From a virus: a stretch of DNA of 46,939 bases. How positions within the stretch are numbered: the stretch's first letter is position 1; every line of letters begins with the position of its first letter. Under the pieces are notes generated by a model. The model saw only the letters and a program-made list of their open reading frames with translations. It ran no database searches and was not told the origin of the DNA. Location: IMG/VR virus record IMGVR_UViG_3300045146_000296, positions 1 through 46,939 of that record; one strand, 5' to 3'. Positions 15,401 through 24,570 of the stretch are shown here, piece by piece. A program made the translations under genes and the position numbers.

Positions 15401-15450
15401 GCATTTACCCTGTGAAGATAACTCAGATCTGTGGCAGTGTTAGCGGACAT
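12448..15450 (-). CDS. Very large virion structural protein, coiled coil plus beta-rich adhesin domains
   Basis: A 1000-residue protein. The first 140 residues are helical with coiled-coil character (LEVTAARLKSIIQQYIDYF). Residues about 205-340 look discoidin-like: the DNDPATWFEYEK turn is followed by LYLNLKITLVSEAVVNALTI. A long run of beta modules follows, with recurring patterns of the type DTDYYLDPVSGILYLKTALP and RYYIDPATGDVAVYVGVG. These hint at repeated beta-sandwich units. No signal peptide or enzyme motif was seen. It overlaps the 748-aa gene upstream by 11 bases and the 663-aa gene downstream by one base. A fibre or baseplate-periphery component is likely by position; homology search is needed for more. 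Confidence 0.72.
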   Translation of the reverse strand: MSANTATDLSYLHRVNALKKIIEDLMEGNALVSGPWRDAETEEERNRIETEILGILEQVLDSTYEYRELSWVDILDKDDIDTEQYMNLYRLEVTAARLKSIIQQYIDYFNLQQTALLAAYGALRRIRQKRAALKFWNKEECKWAFTESFLNLDGIDSKKSGQVACSIDTVQGVCTLPVLSRAELRIASLKIDKGSNGVPGNSDLVVQTNNNQIRFLLDNDPATWFEYEKLDSGPLYLNLKITLVSEAVVNALTIWPASLSTGYQYEVVDIFFNRSGKETVSLRETLRQVVPDDFFIIKSSGNDSCWTVSFLPVTCTSISIRLQQKDYYLIDVFNRDLASSKRHRYAIGLKGLGVLQCRYAKSGSLSSKAVGLPSNLYAFSCQADIFPKNEILCAVGVGASTDSGNTWSNDLLELPQDVGPLSLVRDNSTELLWNLSLERKDSAFSSVSSLTGEALSFSVDSILRTALPTHSPLSIALPSKPLNGEVHVIQPKVMRRLADKQHALRIGTGTDAGMIFRLPASLPSLGIEPDELVVYVNGEEWTPVDDESALDEGFYFLANDQESISFDYHLPEKASVKVGAKEEMMLLEERSDGYYCFLKEAFDPTPETITIHHLPAIPLRVSTPLPRGRTVIPLGYKYLDEDNFSITTELGTTYTAVADRASLVLDTDYYLDPVSGILYLKTALPDATRAIFPHSTPSKVRRSDIEVVFDGAVPVGVRISRDALQLHEQTDTAKGTLKKRLNVVSGTMETRTDTLSTSTYGQTLSYTYVVKGTVSVGPELMGYTSDHTPPEELEFVDGHSEFLGLKQMNEEYTSETAADAFGRANFKLSAGAAWYSKYNAVFSDTTYFATLMGSLAGVTVAGRYYIDPATGDVAVYVGVGGTLPADIQVQYSYRDPDYDSSNKFSVDYERGHLYTSEPISSGVPISYKAASYKMGYDIGLVVEGWTLDEGKNIVTVPTESLSPINGLVKVMWACSTAEEDMTSLSNFFSPILYGLTFRFQ

Positions 15451-17686
15451 GAGTCAAAATCCTCGGCCTTGCCAGCTTTACAAATCTCTTGATTCTGGGT
15501 GTTTTCCTGGTATTCTTGCGCTCCCTCTCTTGTATCAGCAACCTGTATGCCCTGACAATCGTGGTCAGGTAAGGATTGACAGCATTGGTTCTGAAGACCA
15601 GGACAGTAGAGAAAGTGCCGGCGCAGTCGGCATATTCTGTACCGAAAAGCACCCTACCATTCCGCAGACCAACTCTTCCTCCCTGAACGAGCTTCTGATC
15701 CTTCAGAACCCGGTATCTGGTCCAGTAGATGCAGTCTTTCCTGTCGATATTCGTTTCCCACTGATCGAACTTGATCCAGAAGGTACCGGCAATAGCTCTC
15801 TCATACAGAGCTGACCACGACCCATCTACAGGCCACTCACTGAGCCACGTAACCTTGTCATCTAGACTGATCTGATAGTCTGTGCCCAGACTGAGTAGCG
15901 TGGCGTTCTCAAATACCTGGATCGGAGCATCATACTCTGTGTCATAGACACAGATGCTCATGTCCTCGAGCCCATCCAGCTCTACAACCCCAAACTGAGA
16001 TCCCTTGATCTGGAAGACTGTCTCTGACACTGCAGTGTCAATCGTGTAGATGCCCCCCAGACCAGTGCTCTCAGGAGCAATGATCCCGATCTCACTTCCT
16101 GCCCCGAACCCATGAGCCTCTTCAAAGGAGAATTCGTACACCTGCTCTGTCCAGACAATACTGTTCTTGCCAACCGGCTTGGTATGAACTACCTCGATCA
16201 GCTCTATCCCCTTTACACAGTTCCGGGTGACGGTCCAGCGACAATCAGGAAAGAGCTTCACTCGCGCCTCTGTACCCAGAGGAGCCAGAAACTCAACCTG
16301 CATGGGATAGGAGTCAGGTACAGGAATAAGAGCGTTCAGCCTTTCATTCCCATCCCTGTCCCTCAACAGGGCCCCAACATATCCCTCAACAATTACCTCG
16401 TCATCAGGCAGGATATAGGTGTTGTTATAGGCATCAAAATACTCGACCGGGGTGATAGCCTCAGCTTCCTTTCTCAGATCGAGTCCCAATGGGGAATCAA
16501 CAGCCACTGGGTGCCCTCTGAAGATACCCTTGTTCTGGTACTCAACGAACCCCAGGGCAAGCCCCTTCATAGAGAAGTCATATAGCCGTCCCTGGATCTC
16601 TTCTGAGGTAGTGGGCAGTCTGACGGAGAGGCCAGCAGAGGTCAGCACTTCGTTTACAAGGCGAGTCTCTCTGTCCTCAATGTCAAGGCTGGTCTTGGAA
16701 ACAGGAGCTCTCTGCTCGAACTTGATCTTCACGTACTTTGCCAGGGCTGGCTGGAACAGGAACCTGGACAGAGTCTCTGAGGAGATGTCCATGGTAGTGA
16801 ATTCCAGTTCCTCCCCGGCCTCAGTGATGACGGAGATACTCCTGACCATTAGGGTTGAGCAGCCTAGAGGCTCGATACACAGGTAGTTCACAATAGCTGG
16901 GGAGGCCAGCTCCAACTGGATGGTACAGGTAGCCACGCAGTTGTGGGGGTAGGTATCGAAGGAGGTCTTCTGTTTGTAGAGGCGAGAGCTGGTGTCATAT
17001 TCTCGTCTCTGGATGATGTACCGGAAGACCTTGTCGGGGAGGAAGATGTTCCTTGCAGGGGAACAGAGGAGAGGTACAAGGGAATCTCCCACATCGGCAG
17101 ACTCGTCGATCACCACTGCATCTGCTAGAGGCACATCAATAATGCTCTTGATGGGAAGGGTAATGCCGGCTAGTGGATAGATATTGGCCAGGTACTTCTC
17201 TCGATAGGAAAGCCCTGTCTTGAAGTCAGAAAGCCAATTCCTGTCCTCGTACTGAAGCTGGGCATCAATGTCTCTGCAGGAGGCATTGACGTGTACCTTG
17301 GAATACCGAGTCTTCTTCTTGATTTCTTCCTCACTGATCTCAGCAGCAGCAGCTACAATCTCCCTCTGAAGGGAATGCAGGGAGGCAAAGGCACTCCTGC
17401 TCCCAGACTCTACGGCTTCCTCAAGCTTCTTGAGCTTGGCGTTCAGGGAGCCAATGGTGAACTTCATGTTCTTCAGGTATTCGGCTCTGGCAATGGAGCT
17501 GGTGGGTATCAGCCCTGAAACCCTGGGAGGAATGGCTATCTCGGGGCTTTGTTTCAGGTAGAGCAGGGCCCTCTTGTCGGCGTCAGTTCCCGAGATATCC
17601 CTGTATCTGTAGTCGCGGATACGTCTCCCTGCTACCTTCAGGAGTTCGCTTGTGAAGTCGATAGAGTCCTTGTAGCGGGGAAGCAC
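15440..17686 (-). CDS. Large virion structural protein with coiled coil and discoidin-like region
   Basis: A 748-residue protein. Residues about 65-125 form a coiled coil (SLNAKLKKLEEAVESGS and the following helix). Residues about 225-320 carry a beta domain with CTIQLELASPAIVNYLCIEP, strikingly similar in pattern to the LYLNLKITLVSEAVVNALTI segment of the 1000-aa protein. The rest is beta-rich, and the last 40 residues form a basic helix (YRLLIQERERKNTRKTPRIK). The start is GTG 17686 with GGAG six bases before it, and it lies three bases beyond the upstream stop. Its role as a fibre or baseplate protein is inferred from position and architecture. Confidence 0.72.
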   Translation of the reverse strand: MLPRYKDSIDFTSELLKVAGRRIRDYRYRDISGTDADKRALLYLKQSPEIAIPPRVSGLIPTSSIARAEYLKNMKFTIGSLNAKLKKLEEAVESGSRSAFASLHSLQREIVAAAAEISEEEIKKKTRYSKVHVNASCRDIDAQLQYEDRNWLSDFKTGLSYREKYLANIYPLAGITLPIKSIIDVPLADAVVIDESADVGDSLVPLLCSPARNIFLPDKVFRYIIQRREYDTSSRLYKQKTSFDTYPHNCVATCTIQLELASPAIVNYLCIEPLGCSTLMVRSISVITEAGEELEFTTMDISSETLSRFLFQPALAKYVKIKFEQRAPVSKTSLDIEDRETRLVNEVLTSAGLSVRLPTTSEEIQGRLYDFSMKGLALGFVEYQNKGIFRGHPVAVDSPLGLDLRKEAEAITPVEYFDAYNNTYILPDDEVIVEGYVGALLRDRDGNERLNALIPVPDSYPMQVEFLAPLGTEARVKLFPDCRWTVTRNCVKGIELIEVVHTKPVGKNSIVWTEQVYEFSFEEAHGFGAGSEIGIIAPESTGLGGIYTIDTAVSETVFQIKGSQFGVVELDGLEDMSICVYDTEYDAPIQVFENATLLSLGTDYQISLDDKVTWLSEWPVDGSWSALYERAIAGTFWIKFDQWETNIDRKDCIYWTRYRVLKDQKLVQGGRVGLRNGRVLFGTEYADCAGTFSTVLVFRTNAVNPYLTTIVRAYRLLIQERERKNTRKTPRIKRFVKLARPRILTHVR

Positions 17687-17689
17687 CTG

Positions 17690-18154
17690 CTACTCCACAT
17701 TGATGTTGATGAAGAGCCGCCTTGAGAACATGCCTGGAGGCACTTCAAGGTTCAGATAGACAGTCAGGGAAGAGCCTGCTGGGATGTCTCCTACAGAGAT
17801 CCTGTTTGAGTACATGGAGCCAACAGACCTTGTTACATAGTCATTGATCGGGTTCCCCTGCAGAGTGGTCCCCGTGACCACTAACCCTCCCCGTGGAGTC
17901 GTACCCTCTACTGTGTCGGTTCCCCACTCCAGTAGGTCCTGATAGTCGGTTGCAGGAGGAAAGTCTGCCGGGTTATCCACGTCGCCAACATCACTTGCTG
18001 TAGAGACGTACAGCCCCAGGTCAGTCAGCTCTGTAGTCCCCAGGTTATTGAGTACGATGGGGTACGGACCAGTCGAAATAAACCCACCCTCCAGTTTGAG
18101 AGGATCGTAGATCGTCTCGAGGGTTGTCCCATCAAGGAAACGGAGGGAACTCAT
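17690..18154 (-). CDS. Small beta-rich virion protein
   Basis: A 154-residue protein, low in charge and rich in Gly, Thr, Leu and Val, with alternating strand patterns (YPIVLNNLGTTELTDLGLYV, GSSLTVYLNLEVPPGMFSRR). It looks like a single beta-sandwich domain of the kind found in phage fibre and decoration proteins, and the middle of the chain is Asp- and Pro-rich. It overlaps the upstream 695-aa gene as TAATG and sits four bases before the next start, firmly inside the fibre gene run. No family was recognised. Confidence 0.65.
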   Translation of the reverse strand: MSSLRFLDGTTLETIYDPLKLEGGFISTGPYPIVLNNLGTTELTDLGLYVSTASDVGDVDNPADFPPATDYQDLLEWGTDTVEGTTPRGGLVVTGTTLQGNPINDYVTRSVGSMYSNRISVGDIPAGSSLTVYLNLEVPPGMFSRRLFININVE

Positions 18155-20241
18155 TACTTGATCCTCACTGCAATCATGGAACTGGCAGGATACTCAATGT
18201 CCTGCTCAGTAATACTCACATAATAGTAATAAGTGTTGCCACTCACTACATCAGTATCCGTGTACAAGATCGTCCCCTCTGGGGGATTGCTGAAGGTGGT
18301 AATCACCTCACCCTCTCCGCCCTCACTCTCTCTCCTGTAGAGAGTGTAGAGAAGATCCTCTCCCTCCCAGGTAATGGAGATGTTGACCTCTCCTGTCGTT
18401 ATAGACTGACAGCTGACACCAGCCTTTCTGTACACATAGTTGATGACGGCACTGGTAGCAGCCGGAAGGTTCGTCTCTAGAAGCTCCCGGACCTCTGCCT
18501 CTGACAACACCCCACCATAGTCCTTCAGAACCGTAACAGGCACATCAAGAACTACCGATCCATTTGTCGGTATCGAGGCCCCGGTCTCCCCATATCCAAG
18601 ACACGATTGAGGAATTCTAGGGTTCCGGAGAGCAGCTTCAGAGTACTCTCCCTCCTTGATGACAGCTCCTCTCTCGCGCACATCGACAATCTCTGCATCT
18701 TCCTGATAGACACGGTTTTGCAAGCTGACTTCAGCCAGGATGTAATACGCATGATCGTTACTCTCGTTGACTGTGTACTCTTTAACAAAGGTATCCAATG
18801 AGGATGTCGATCTGAACATCTTCCCGATGACAGTGCCCGAGTTATAACTACCATCAGCATTGGTGAGCTGCAGATTGGGGTAGTTCTCACCTATGGACTG
18901 GGAGCAGTAGACAATCTTCCCATCTCTGTCTACTCCCAAGACGTGGATAGCCTTGTCGTCCTCGTCTACATCCGGGATCATGTAGAAGACCCAGAGCAGA
19001 CTCTCCACTCCTGGGGTCTGTAGAGGGTTCAGGGAGAAGGAGGAGTAGGTGTAATCCCGGGCTTCCTTGTAGTAAGAGGCATAGAACTTGTACCGGGGGT
19101 CCAGGTCAACTCCCACAGACACAAACCCTCCCTGGTTGTCCCAGGAAGTGATCTTGTCAGCCTCATAAAAGACATCTGTGTCGGAGTACCTCGTTCCCTC
19201 AAGCTCATCATCGGTGGTAAGCACCCGAACCAGCACACCGTTCTCGTCCAGAAGGTATAGAGTCAAGTGCATGCTTGCTGACGGTGCAACTGCCATCTTC
19301 TCACAAGTGAAGCAGAAAACGTTCCTGTTCACCCACACAACATTGTCATAGTGACTGTAGATATACGGCTTGTAAGGGAAGAAGGGCTGGGCATCTGCTT
19401 CTGGCAGCCAGTACCTGCGAAGCCTATTGTTCACATAGGCTGAAAACTCTCCATTCGTAAACCGGATACACCAGCTGTCCTCTGGTGTCCTCCCAGAAGG
19501 CATCAGGGCCTTGACAGAACAAGCCTCAAGCGGCCTTGTATACCAGGTCTCAGCACTGTTCATGTAGAAGGTATACCCCGAACTGTTCTTCTCCCTGGTA
19601 TAGAGAGGGTAACCTGTCTTCAGAGCTCCTGTATCTGGGTCTACATCCTCCCAGTCAGCCTCCGTAGCTGCTGGCTCTGGATCCAGAAGTGCAGTAGTAG
19701 GGTTGCCGGCACTATCTGCTGAGACCACGAAATGTAGCCTGTAGGCTCCTGTGACAGGATCGTAGTGGTTCTTGTAGTTGGTGAACAAGAAACCAGCATC
19801 CAGATCTGTGAGATAGCCGTGTTCAGCATCTACAGCAGCTCCATCACTCACAATCTCCAGATGGGCCTCCACAGTGTCAGCAGGAAGCTGGTGCCTGTAG
19901 AAGAGCGGCTTGGGCAGACCAGCCAGGTCTGTCCCGAGCCGGTTCGTAATGCACACCTCCTTGAACGGAGAGGTAAAGGAACCTGACTTTACCTCTGACC
20001 AGACAAGCTCTGATCCCACAAACTCAATGTGGTTGGCTGGGATGGAGTAGGTGCGATCTACCAGATGGAGATTCCTGACAGAATCGAGCTCGTCAGCTCC
20101 GAAGTAGTAGAGAGCAATAGTATCCGATGTAATGTTGGTCCGGTACCGGAAATGCTCCACGTACTTGTGCACATGTGCAGCAATAGGTAGGTAATCTACC
20201 TTCTGCTCACCATTTGCTATAAGCTCAAGAGTGAAGCCCAT
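18154..20241 (-). CDS. Virion structural protein with C-terminal fibronectin-III-like domain
   Basis: A 695-residue beta-rich protein. The last about 85 residues read as a fibronectin type III-like module. It has VNISITWEGEDLLYTLYRRE, then a turn with ILYTDTDVVSGNTYYYYVSI and a final strand. FN3 modules are common in phage fibres and are thought to help weak surface binding. The middle region carries many aromatic residues (TWYTRP, RRYWLPEADAQPFFPYKPYI), typical of carbohydrate-contacting or densely packed fibre domains. No catalytic motif was found. It overlaps both neighbours by one base (TAATG), so translation is probably coupled. Confidence 0.72.
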   Translation of the reverse strand: MGFTLELIANGEQKVDYLPIAAHVHKYVEHFRYRTNITSDTIALYYFGADELDSVRNLHLVDRTYSIPANHIEFVGSELVWSEVKSGSFTSPFKEVCITNRLGTDLAGLPKPLFYRHQLPADTVEAHLEIVSDGAAVDAEHGYLTDLDAGFLFTNYKNHYDPVTGAYRLHFVVSADSAGNPTTALLDPEPAATEADWEDVDPDTGALKTGYPLYTREKNSSGYTFYMNSAETWYTRPLEACSVKALMPSGRTPEDSWCIRFTNGEFSAYVNNRLRRYWLPEADAQPFFPYKPYIYSHYDNVVWVNRNVFCFTCEKMAVAPSASMHLTLYLLDENGVLVRVLTTDDELEGTRYSDTDVFYEADKITSWDNQGGFVSVGVDLDPRYKFYASYYKEARDYTYSSFSLNPLQTPGVESLLWVFYMIPDVDEDDKAIHVLGVDRDGKIVYCSQSIGENYPNLQLTNADGSYNSGTVIGKMFRSTSSLDTFVKEYTVNESNDHAYYILAEVSLQNRVYQEDAEIVDVRERGAVIKEGEYSEAALRNPRIPQSCLGYGETGASIPTNGSVVLDVPVTVLKDYGGVLSEAEVRELLETNLPAATSAVINYVYRKAGVSCQSITTGEVNISITWEGEDLLYTLYRRESEGGEGEVITTFSNPPEGTILYTDTDVVSGNTYYYYVSITEQDIEYPASSMIAVRIK

Positions 20242-22043
20242 TAGAAGTCCGTATAGATCACAACATACTGGAAGGTGTAATCGTTAGCCGGGTTCCAGGC
20301 AGAGTTGACGAAACCAGGCCCTGTAGCAGCCGACAGATCCAGTCGGTAGGTATGGAGGTTGACGTATACCTCACTGAGCCCCGCATTAGTGCCTATCACC
20401 AGACTGAACGGATAGGCCCCTCCTGTGTCGGGAGTGATCCTAAAGAGGCCAACGCATGCCCACGCCATTACTGCAATTGGCTGGTGGCCGTCTATGTCTG
20501 GCAGAGAAACCACCTGCCAGGTATCGAAGGCCCAGACACCTCCTGAGAGAGTAAAGGTACCTGCATAGAACTTGAATGCGTTACCCGCGTAGTCTGTACC
20601 TGCATAGAGTCCGTCATCTAGATACACCGGGCCATTCGTGAAGCGAGTACGACTGCTTGGAAAACTCTGATTCTGGAAGGTCCAAATAGCTCCATTCTTC
20701 CAGATCCGTGCTGAGACCATTGGGTTGTCAGGGTTCCCGAATACGATCCCATAGGTCTGATCGTACTGTGGGCTAGGGGAACTGAACCCTTGTCCTGGGT
20801 CCTTTCCCTGGAGGACGAAGGCCAGCCATCCTCTCATGGCGTTCTGATCGCAGATGCTTTCGTCCACCCCACTGACCCAGCCATCTCTATGCAGGTACTG
20901 GGCAAACGGGTTATTGGGATTCTCTGAGGGGCAGAACTGGCCACTGGACCCTGGGTTTCTGTAGAGGTCGGCAAGGTCGAAGGCACTGACAGGAGCCTCT
21001 CCGAACCTGCGACTATGAGAGTGGTGGAAGAACTTCCTTCTCAGGTCGTCAACTGAGTAGGTGATATTTGTTCCCACAGTGAAGACGCTGAAGGTAGTCC
21101 CGCTATAGTCTCCCAGGTCTACATTCTGTACACTGAAGCTGCTAGAAGACTCGTAGATATAGACGGCGTCTGTATAGACCTCGCCAGTGTCATCATCTCG
21201 CAGGTAGAGAAATCCCTCTGGGATGGTCTCTCCTGCTACCAGGTTATCGGTCAGACAGTGAGGAAGAGTGAGCTGTCTTCCAGCGTTGAAGTCCTCTCCT
21301 GTGGCCAAGAGAGAGTCTGACAGGTCGTAGTCGATCTGCTGGTGAGTAATAGTAGGGAGGGTAATGGTGTAGAGACCATCAGCATCAGGCCCAGTGACGA
21401 GGATCTTTTGAGCAGAGCTGTTGGAGATCTGGTTGGAGTCCGGGATGACATTGAAGTTGGCATCCGGGTAATTGGGTCCACCCAGGAACTTCTTGGGATT
21501 TACAATGTAATTGACTGTAGAGCCTACATCGGTGGGGAGTACTGTATAGACCTTGCCAGCGTCATCAATGTAATAGTCCCCGTCTGCCTGCATGAGCTCT
21601 GGAGACGCCTTCTTTGAAGCGAAGACCACAGCATCACTGAAGTTGAAACTGGCTCCTGTAGGCTTGTAGCGCAGGGTGAATTCGTAGACGGAGTCCGGGA
21701 TAACCTCTCCCTGGACTGTAGTGTTCAGACTCAGCATCTCTGGGTTCAGAGCTGAGGCAGGACCTACCAGTCTGGCAAGGTTAGCGATATCCAGTCTGCG
21801 CTCTTCAGCTCCAGCAGCAGCTTCTCCATCGAGAATCCGTTTACCCCAAGCGTCTGTGAGGTGGGTACCCGAGGCGTCAGAGTAAGGCCAGGATTCGTCA
21901 TGGATATCCCCCGAGGCTTTCTCCAGGTTCTGGAACCCTCTATTGGACTGGGTACCAAGAGAGTTCAACTTGGCTGCTGGGGGCTGTTCTCCGTCCACGA
22001 ATGACGGGATTACCCCGATGGAGGAACGAAGTTTGTCGCCCAT
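20241..22043 (-). CDS. Tail fibre-type protein with a His-rich HHSHSR motif
   Basis: A 600-residue protein. The N terminus has a fibre-like FVDGEQPPAAKLNSLG segment of the kind that opens many phage tail fibre proteins. Residues about 331-354 contain LRRKFFHHSHSRRFGEAP, a compact cluster of histidines that could bind a metal ion. Histidine pairs of this sort line the trimer axis in some short tail fibres, but that parallel is inference. The C terminus (about 400-600) is a Trp- and Gly-rich beta domain suited to receptor binding. It begins three bases after the stop of the 840-aa gene and ends overlapping the 695-aa gene. Confidence 0.74.
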   Translation of the reverse strand: MGDKLRSSIGVIPSFVDGEQPPAAKLNSLGTQSNRGFQNLEKASGDIHDESWPYSDASGTHLTDAWGKRILDGEAAAGAEERRLDIANLARLVGPASALNPEMLSLNTTVQGEVIPDSVYEFTLRYKPTGASFNFSDAVVFASKKASPELMQADGDYYIDDAGKVYTVLPTDVGSTVNYIVNPKKFLGGPNYPDANFNVIPDSNQISNSSAQKILVTGPDADGLYTITLPTITHQQIDYDLSDSLLATGEDFNAGRQLTLPHCLTDNLVAGETIPEGFLYLRDDDTGEVYTDAVYIYESSSSFSVQNVDLGDYSGTTFSVFTVGTNITYSVDDLRRKFFHHSHSRRFGEAPVSAFDLADLYRNPGSSGQFCPSENPNNPFAQYLHRDGWVSGVDESICDQNAMRGWLAFVLQGKDPGQGFSSPSPQYDQTYGIVFGNPDNPMVSARIWKNGAIWTFQNQSFPSSRTRFTNGPVYLDDGLYAGTDYAGNAFKFYAGTFTLSGGVWAFDTWQVVSLPDIDGHQPIAVMAWACVGLFRITPDTGGAYPFSLVIGTNAGLSEVYVNLHTYRLDLSAATGPGFVNSAWNPANDYTFQYVVIYTDF

Positions 22044-22046
22044 TTG

Positions 22047-24569
22047 TTATCCGATCCCTACAGAAAGGTTGAAGGCGTTCACACCTGACGCCCTGGGGTT
22101 TATTGTAATGAAGTTGGCTCCACCCAGACCAGTACCCACATTGAAACTCTCAGTTACAAAGGTAAACCCATAGGGAATCGGCAGTGCCCCAGAGGTGTCT
22201 ACCCCAGTCAGGTATGCAGGAAGGGTGAGCCTGATCCGGAGGTCGTTAGAGACGATCACCCTTCCGGACATAGGATCTCTACCCCAGGCATAGAAAGTAG
22301 AGATTGAGGGACAGACAACAAGGTAGCCGGCCAGGTTCTCGTCATTGTCTGTCATGCTTCCCTGGGGAAGGAGCCGATTATTGTAAGTGAGAGTGGAGGC
22401 AGTAGAGCTATCAGGTCTGACAGGAGTGTATGCACCCACCTCCCCAGTCAGTGGGTGCCAGGCACCCAGACTCCACTCATAGAGGACTACCCTGACTCCA
22501 TCGTCTGTCAGGGAGGAGAAGTAGTCTGCATCCTTCTCGTAGAGCCAGCAGTCTGTGACGGTGGCTATGGGCCCGAAAGAAGGCACAGAGGCATCCAGGT
22601 AGATTGTGGTGTACTCGAGATTACCCGTGTTGTCCCAGTGCTGGGTGACTTTCTGGACTCCTCTGGAGTAGGCGATACCGTCATTACAGATGAAATAGAC
22701 AGACCCGCCCTCGAACTTAGAGACAGGATCCTCGAAGACAGCTTCTGTCCTCATGCTTGCCGGTGAGACGAAGGTCCCATCACCCAGGTAAGCAGGCTGG
22801 GCAATGGCCGTAATCTCAATCTTCATGCCTCTGGTACCGAGGATCTTGTCGTGTTTCAGTACCTGGTAGGTAGTGATCTCCTCATTTAGCAGGTCTGGAG
22901 GCAGGTCAGAGACGGAGAAGATGGTGTCGCCGCCAAGGTAGCTTATTGTATTCACTACCTTGGCAATGGAACTCCAGTCGTAGGGAGCGTTGTAAAGGCA
23001 GCTGATCTGTCCCTCTGAGTTAGTGGTGTAGGTGTAGGTGGTACCTATCCCGTTCAGGCTCCCAGGACCGGAGAGGAGAACAATCTCCAACTCGATCCCC
23101 TCCACAGGATTACCCTGTACATCATAGCCAGTAGCGGTGAGTCTGGTGCTGTCAGTCCCGTAGTAGAGAGGTCCATAGAGAGTGTCCCCGATCAGCTCGC
23201 AGTCACACTCCAGGACTACACTTGCAAGGTTCAACTCGGAGGCCGAGATCTGAACGACACTCCTGGTCTGGACATGAGAGGTGGGTCTCAGGTCAAGCCA
23301 TGAGCCATTAGCAGATCTGACTGCATCGGCTACGATCTCATAACTGACCCTGGGAACAGCAGTATAGGCCACATAGATCTCATCTGAGTCCAGGGTCCCT
23401 GCACCCTGCTTGAAACCAGTGACTGTCTCTCCCTTGCTGTGTGCTGAAGCTACTGTGCCATTACAGCCACGAACACAGTCATAGAAGGTGCTTCTACCTC
23501 TCTCGTAGTAGAAGACCTCCTCACTCCCCACCATGAGTCTCCCATATGGAGGGTAGGAGTCCGTATCCCCATGAAGGCTGTAGCAGGAGATGGTAGTAGT
23601 GTCCTCGTCTATTGCCTCAGAGAGGAAGAGAGCAGGAGGCTGGTAACCTCCGATAGTGAGGATCCCCAGATCCCTATCGACACAGAAATGGTGGTCGGCA
23701 GGTCCACTGAAGAAGAGGTTGTCTACCTCTGTCCATTCAGTATTGGTGCCGTCGATATGTCTTACGAAGACCCTTACGGGATCGTCTGAGAGGGGGAAGT
23801 ATCTTGTGTAGGCATCTCGCCCAGCGGTATTCCCAACTCCCACATCTTCAAGAAGATCCGGAATCGTAGTAGAGTCCAGAGGCAGAGTAGTTTGTCCCAC
23901 ATGGATTGAATAGTCTCCGTTCAGGTAGATCTTATTGTTGACAACCGTGTACTCATGATGTCGTGGACAGAGATTGGCCCAGATGATGTTACCACTGCCG
24001 TCTACCGTACTAAGCCGAGTATTACTTCCATCTTCGAGGATCCCGGTGAAGGTCTCGACGTACTCTGGCTTGTACTTGATTCTCCGCAACTGATCTGCAT
24101 CTCTCTCGAACAGGATGATCTCCAGAGTGCTGAGCTGGCAACTATCCGGTAATACCAGAGAGTTGACCCCGTTCTCCAGTCCAGTGCCGAATCTGGTCTC
24201 CTGACAATAGTCAGAAAGGAGATTATGTTCCTCCCAGTAGACGGCATACCTCCCAGTCTGGAACCTGGGAGTCCAGGTAAGTGATTCCCCAGTGCGGTAG
24301 CCCACCAAATCGTGCCAGCAGAGTCCCTGTACGACTCCAGACTGCCACAACTCCTGATAGGTGCCATCTCGGAGACCCACCACATGGCCACCAAGGACAG
24401 TCATGTACCTGGTGGAGTTGATGTCGAAGTCTTCCGGCAGTCTCCTATCCCAGATCCAGCCCCCAACCTTCTCATCTGCCCAAGGGCCAGTCAGGGAGGA
24501 GAGTGAGTAGTCATAGGTGACGTGCCCTGTGACTGTGAGAGTCTCTTCCTTGAACTCGTAGTCAGCCAT
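22047..24569 (-). CDS. Large virion adhesin-type protein with a bacterial Ig-like domain
   Basis: An 840-residue, beta-rich protein. Residues about 470-535 have the form of a Big_1/invasin-type immunoglobulin-like domain: TGYDVQGNPVEGIELEIVLL, a GPGSLNG turn, then TYTYTTNSEGQISCLYNAP. Such domains are common in phage fibres and bacterial adhesins. The region before it (about 330-400) contains SYPPYGRLMVGSEEVFYYE and YDCVRGCNGT. This Gly-Glu-Glu-x-x-x-Y plus RGxNGT pattern is also seen in other phage fibre proteins. The C terminus is Gly-rich. It starts one base after the upstream stop. It is probably a baseplate-attached fibre or adhesin; no enzymatic site was seen. Confidence 0.73.
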   Translation of the reverse strand: MADYEFKEETLTVTGHVTYDYSLSSLTGPWADEKVGGWIWDRRLPEDFDINSTRYMTVLGGHVVGLRDGTYQELWQSGVVQGLCWHDLVGYRTGESLTWTPRFQTGRYAVYWEEHNLLSDYCQETRFGTGLENGVNSLVLPDSCQLSTLEIILFERDADQLRRIKYKPEYVETFTGILEDGSNTRLSTVDGSGNIIWANLCPRHHEYTVVNNKIYLNGDYSIHVGQTTLPLDSTTIPDLLEDVGVGNTAGRDAYTRYFPLSDDPVRVFVRHIDGTNTEWTEVDNLFFSGPADHHFCVDRDLGILTIGGYQPPALFLSEAIDEDTTTISCYSLHGDTDSYPPYGRLMVGSEEVFYYERGRSTFYDCVRGCNGTVASAHSKGETVTGFKQGAGTLDSDEIYVAYTAVPRVSYEIVADAVRSANGSWLDLRPTSHVQTRSVVQISASELNLASVVLECDCELIGDTLYGPLYYGTDSTRLTATGYDVQGNPVEGIELEIVLLSGPGSLNGIGTTYTYTTNSEGQISCLYNAPYDWSSIAKVVNTISYLGGDTIFSVSDLPPDLLNEEITTYQVLKHDKILGTRGMKIEITAIAQPAYLGDGTFVSPASMRTEAVFEDPVSKFEGGSVYFICNDGIAYSRGVQKVTQHWDNTGNLEYTTIYLDASVPSFGPIATVTDCWLYEKDADYFSSLTDDGVRVVLYEWSLGAWHPLTGEVGAYTPVRPDSSTASTLTYNNRLLPQGSMTDNDENLAGYLVVCPSISTFYAWGRDPMSGRVIVSNDLRIRLTLPAYLTGVDTSGALPIPYGFTFVTESFNVGTGLGGANFITINPRASGVNAFNLSVGIG

Positions 24570-24570
24570 C

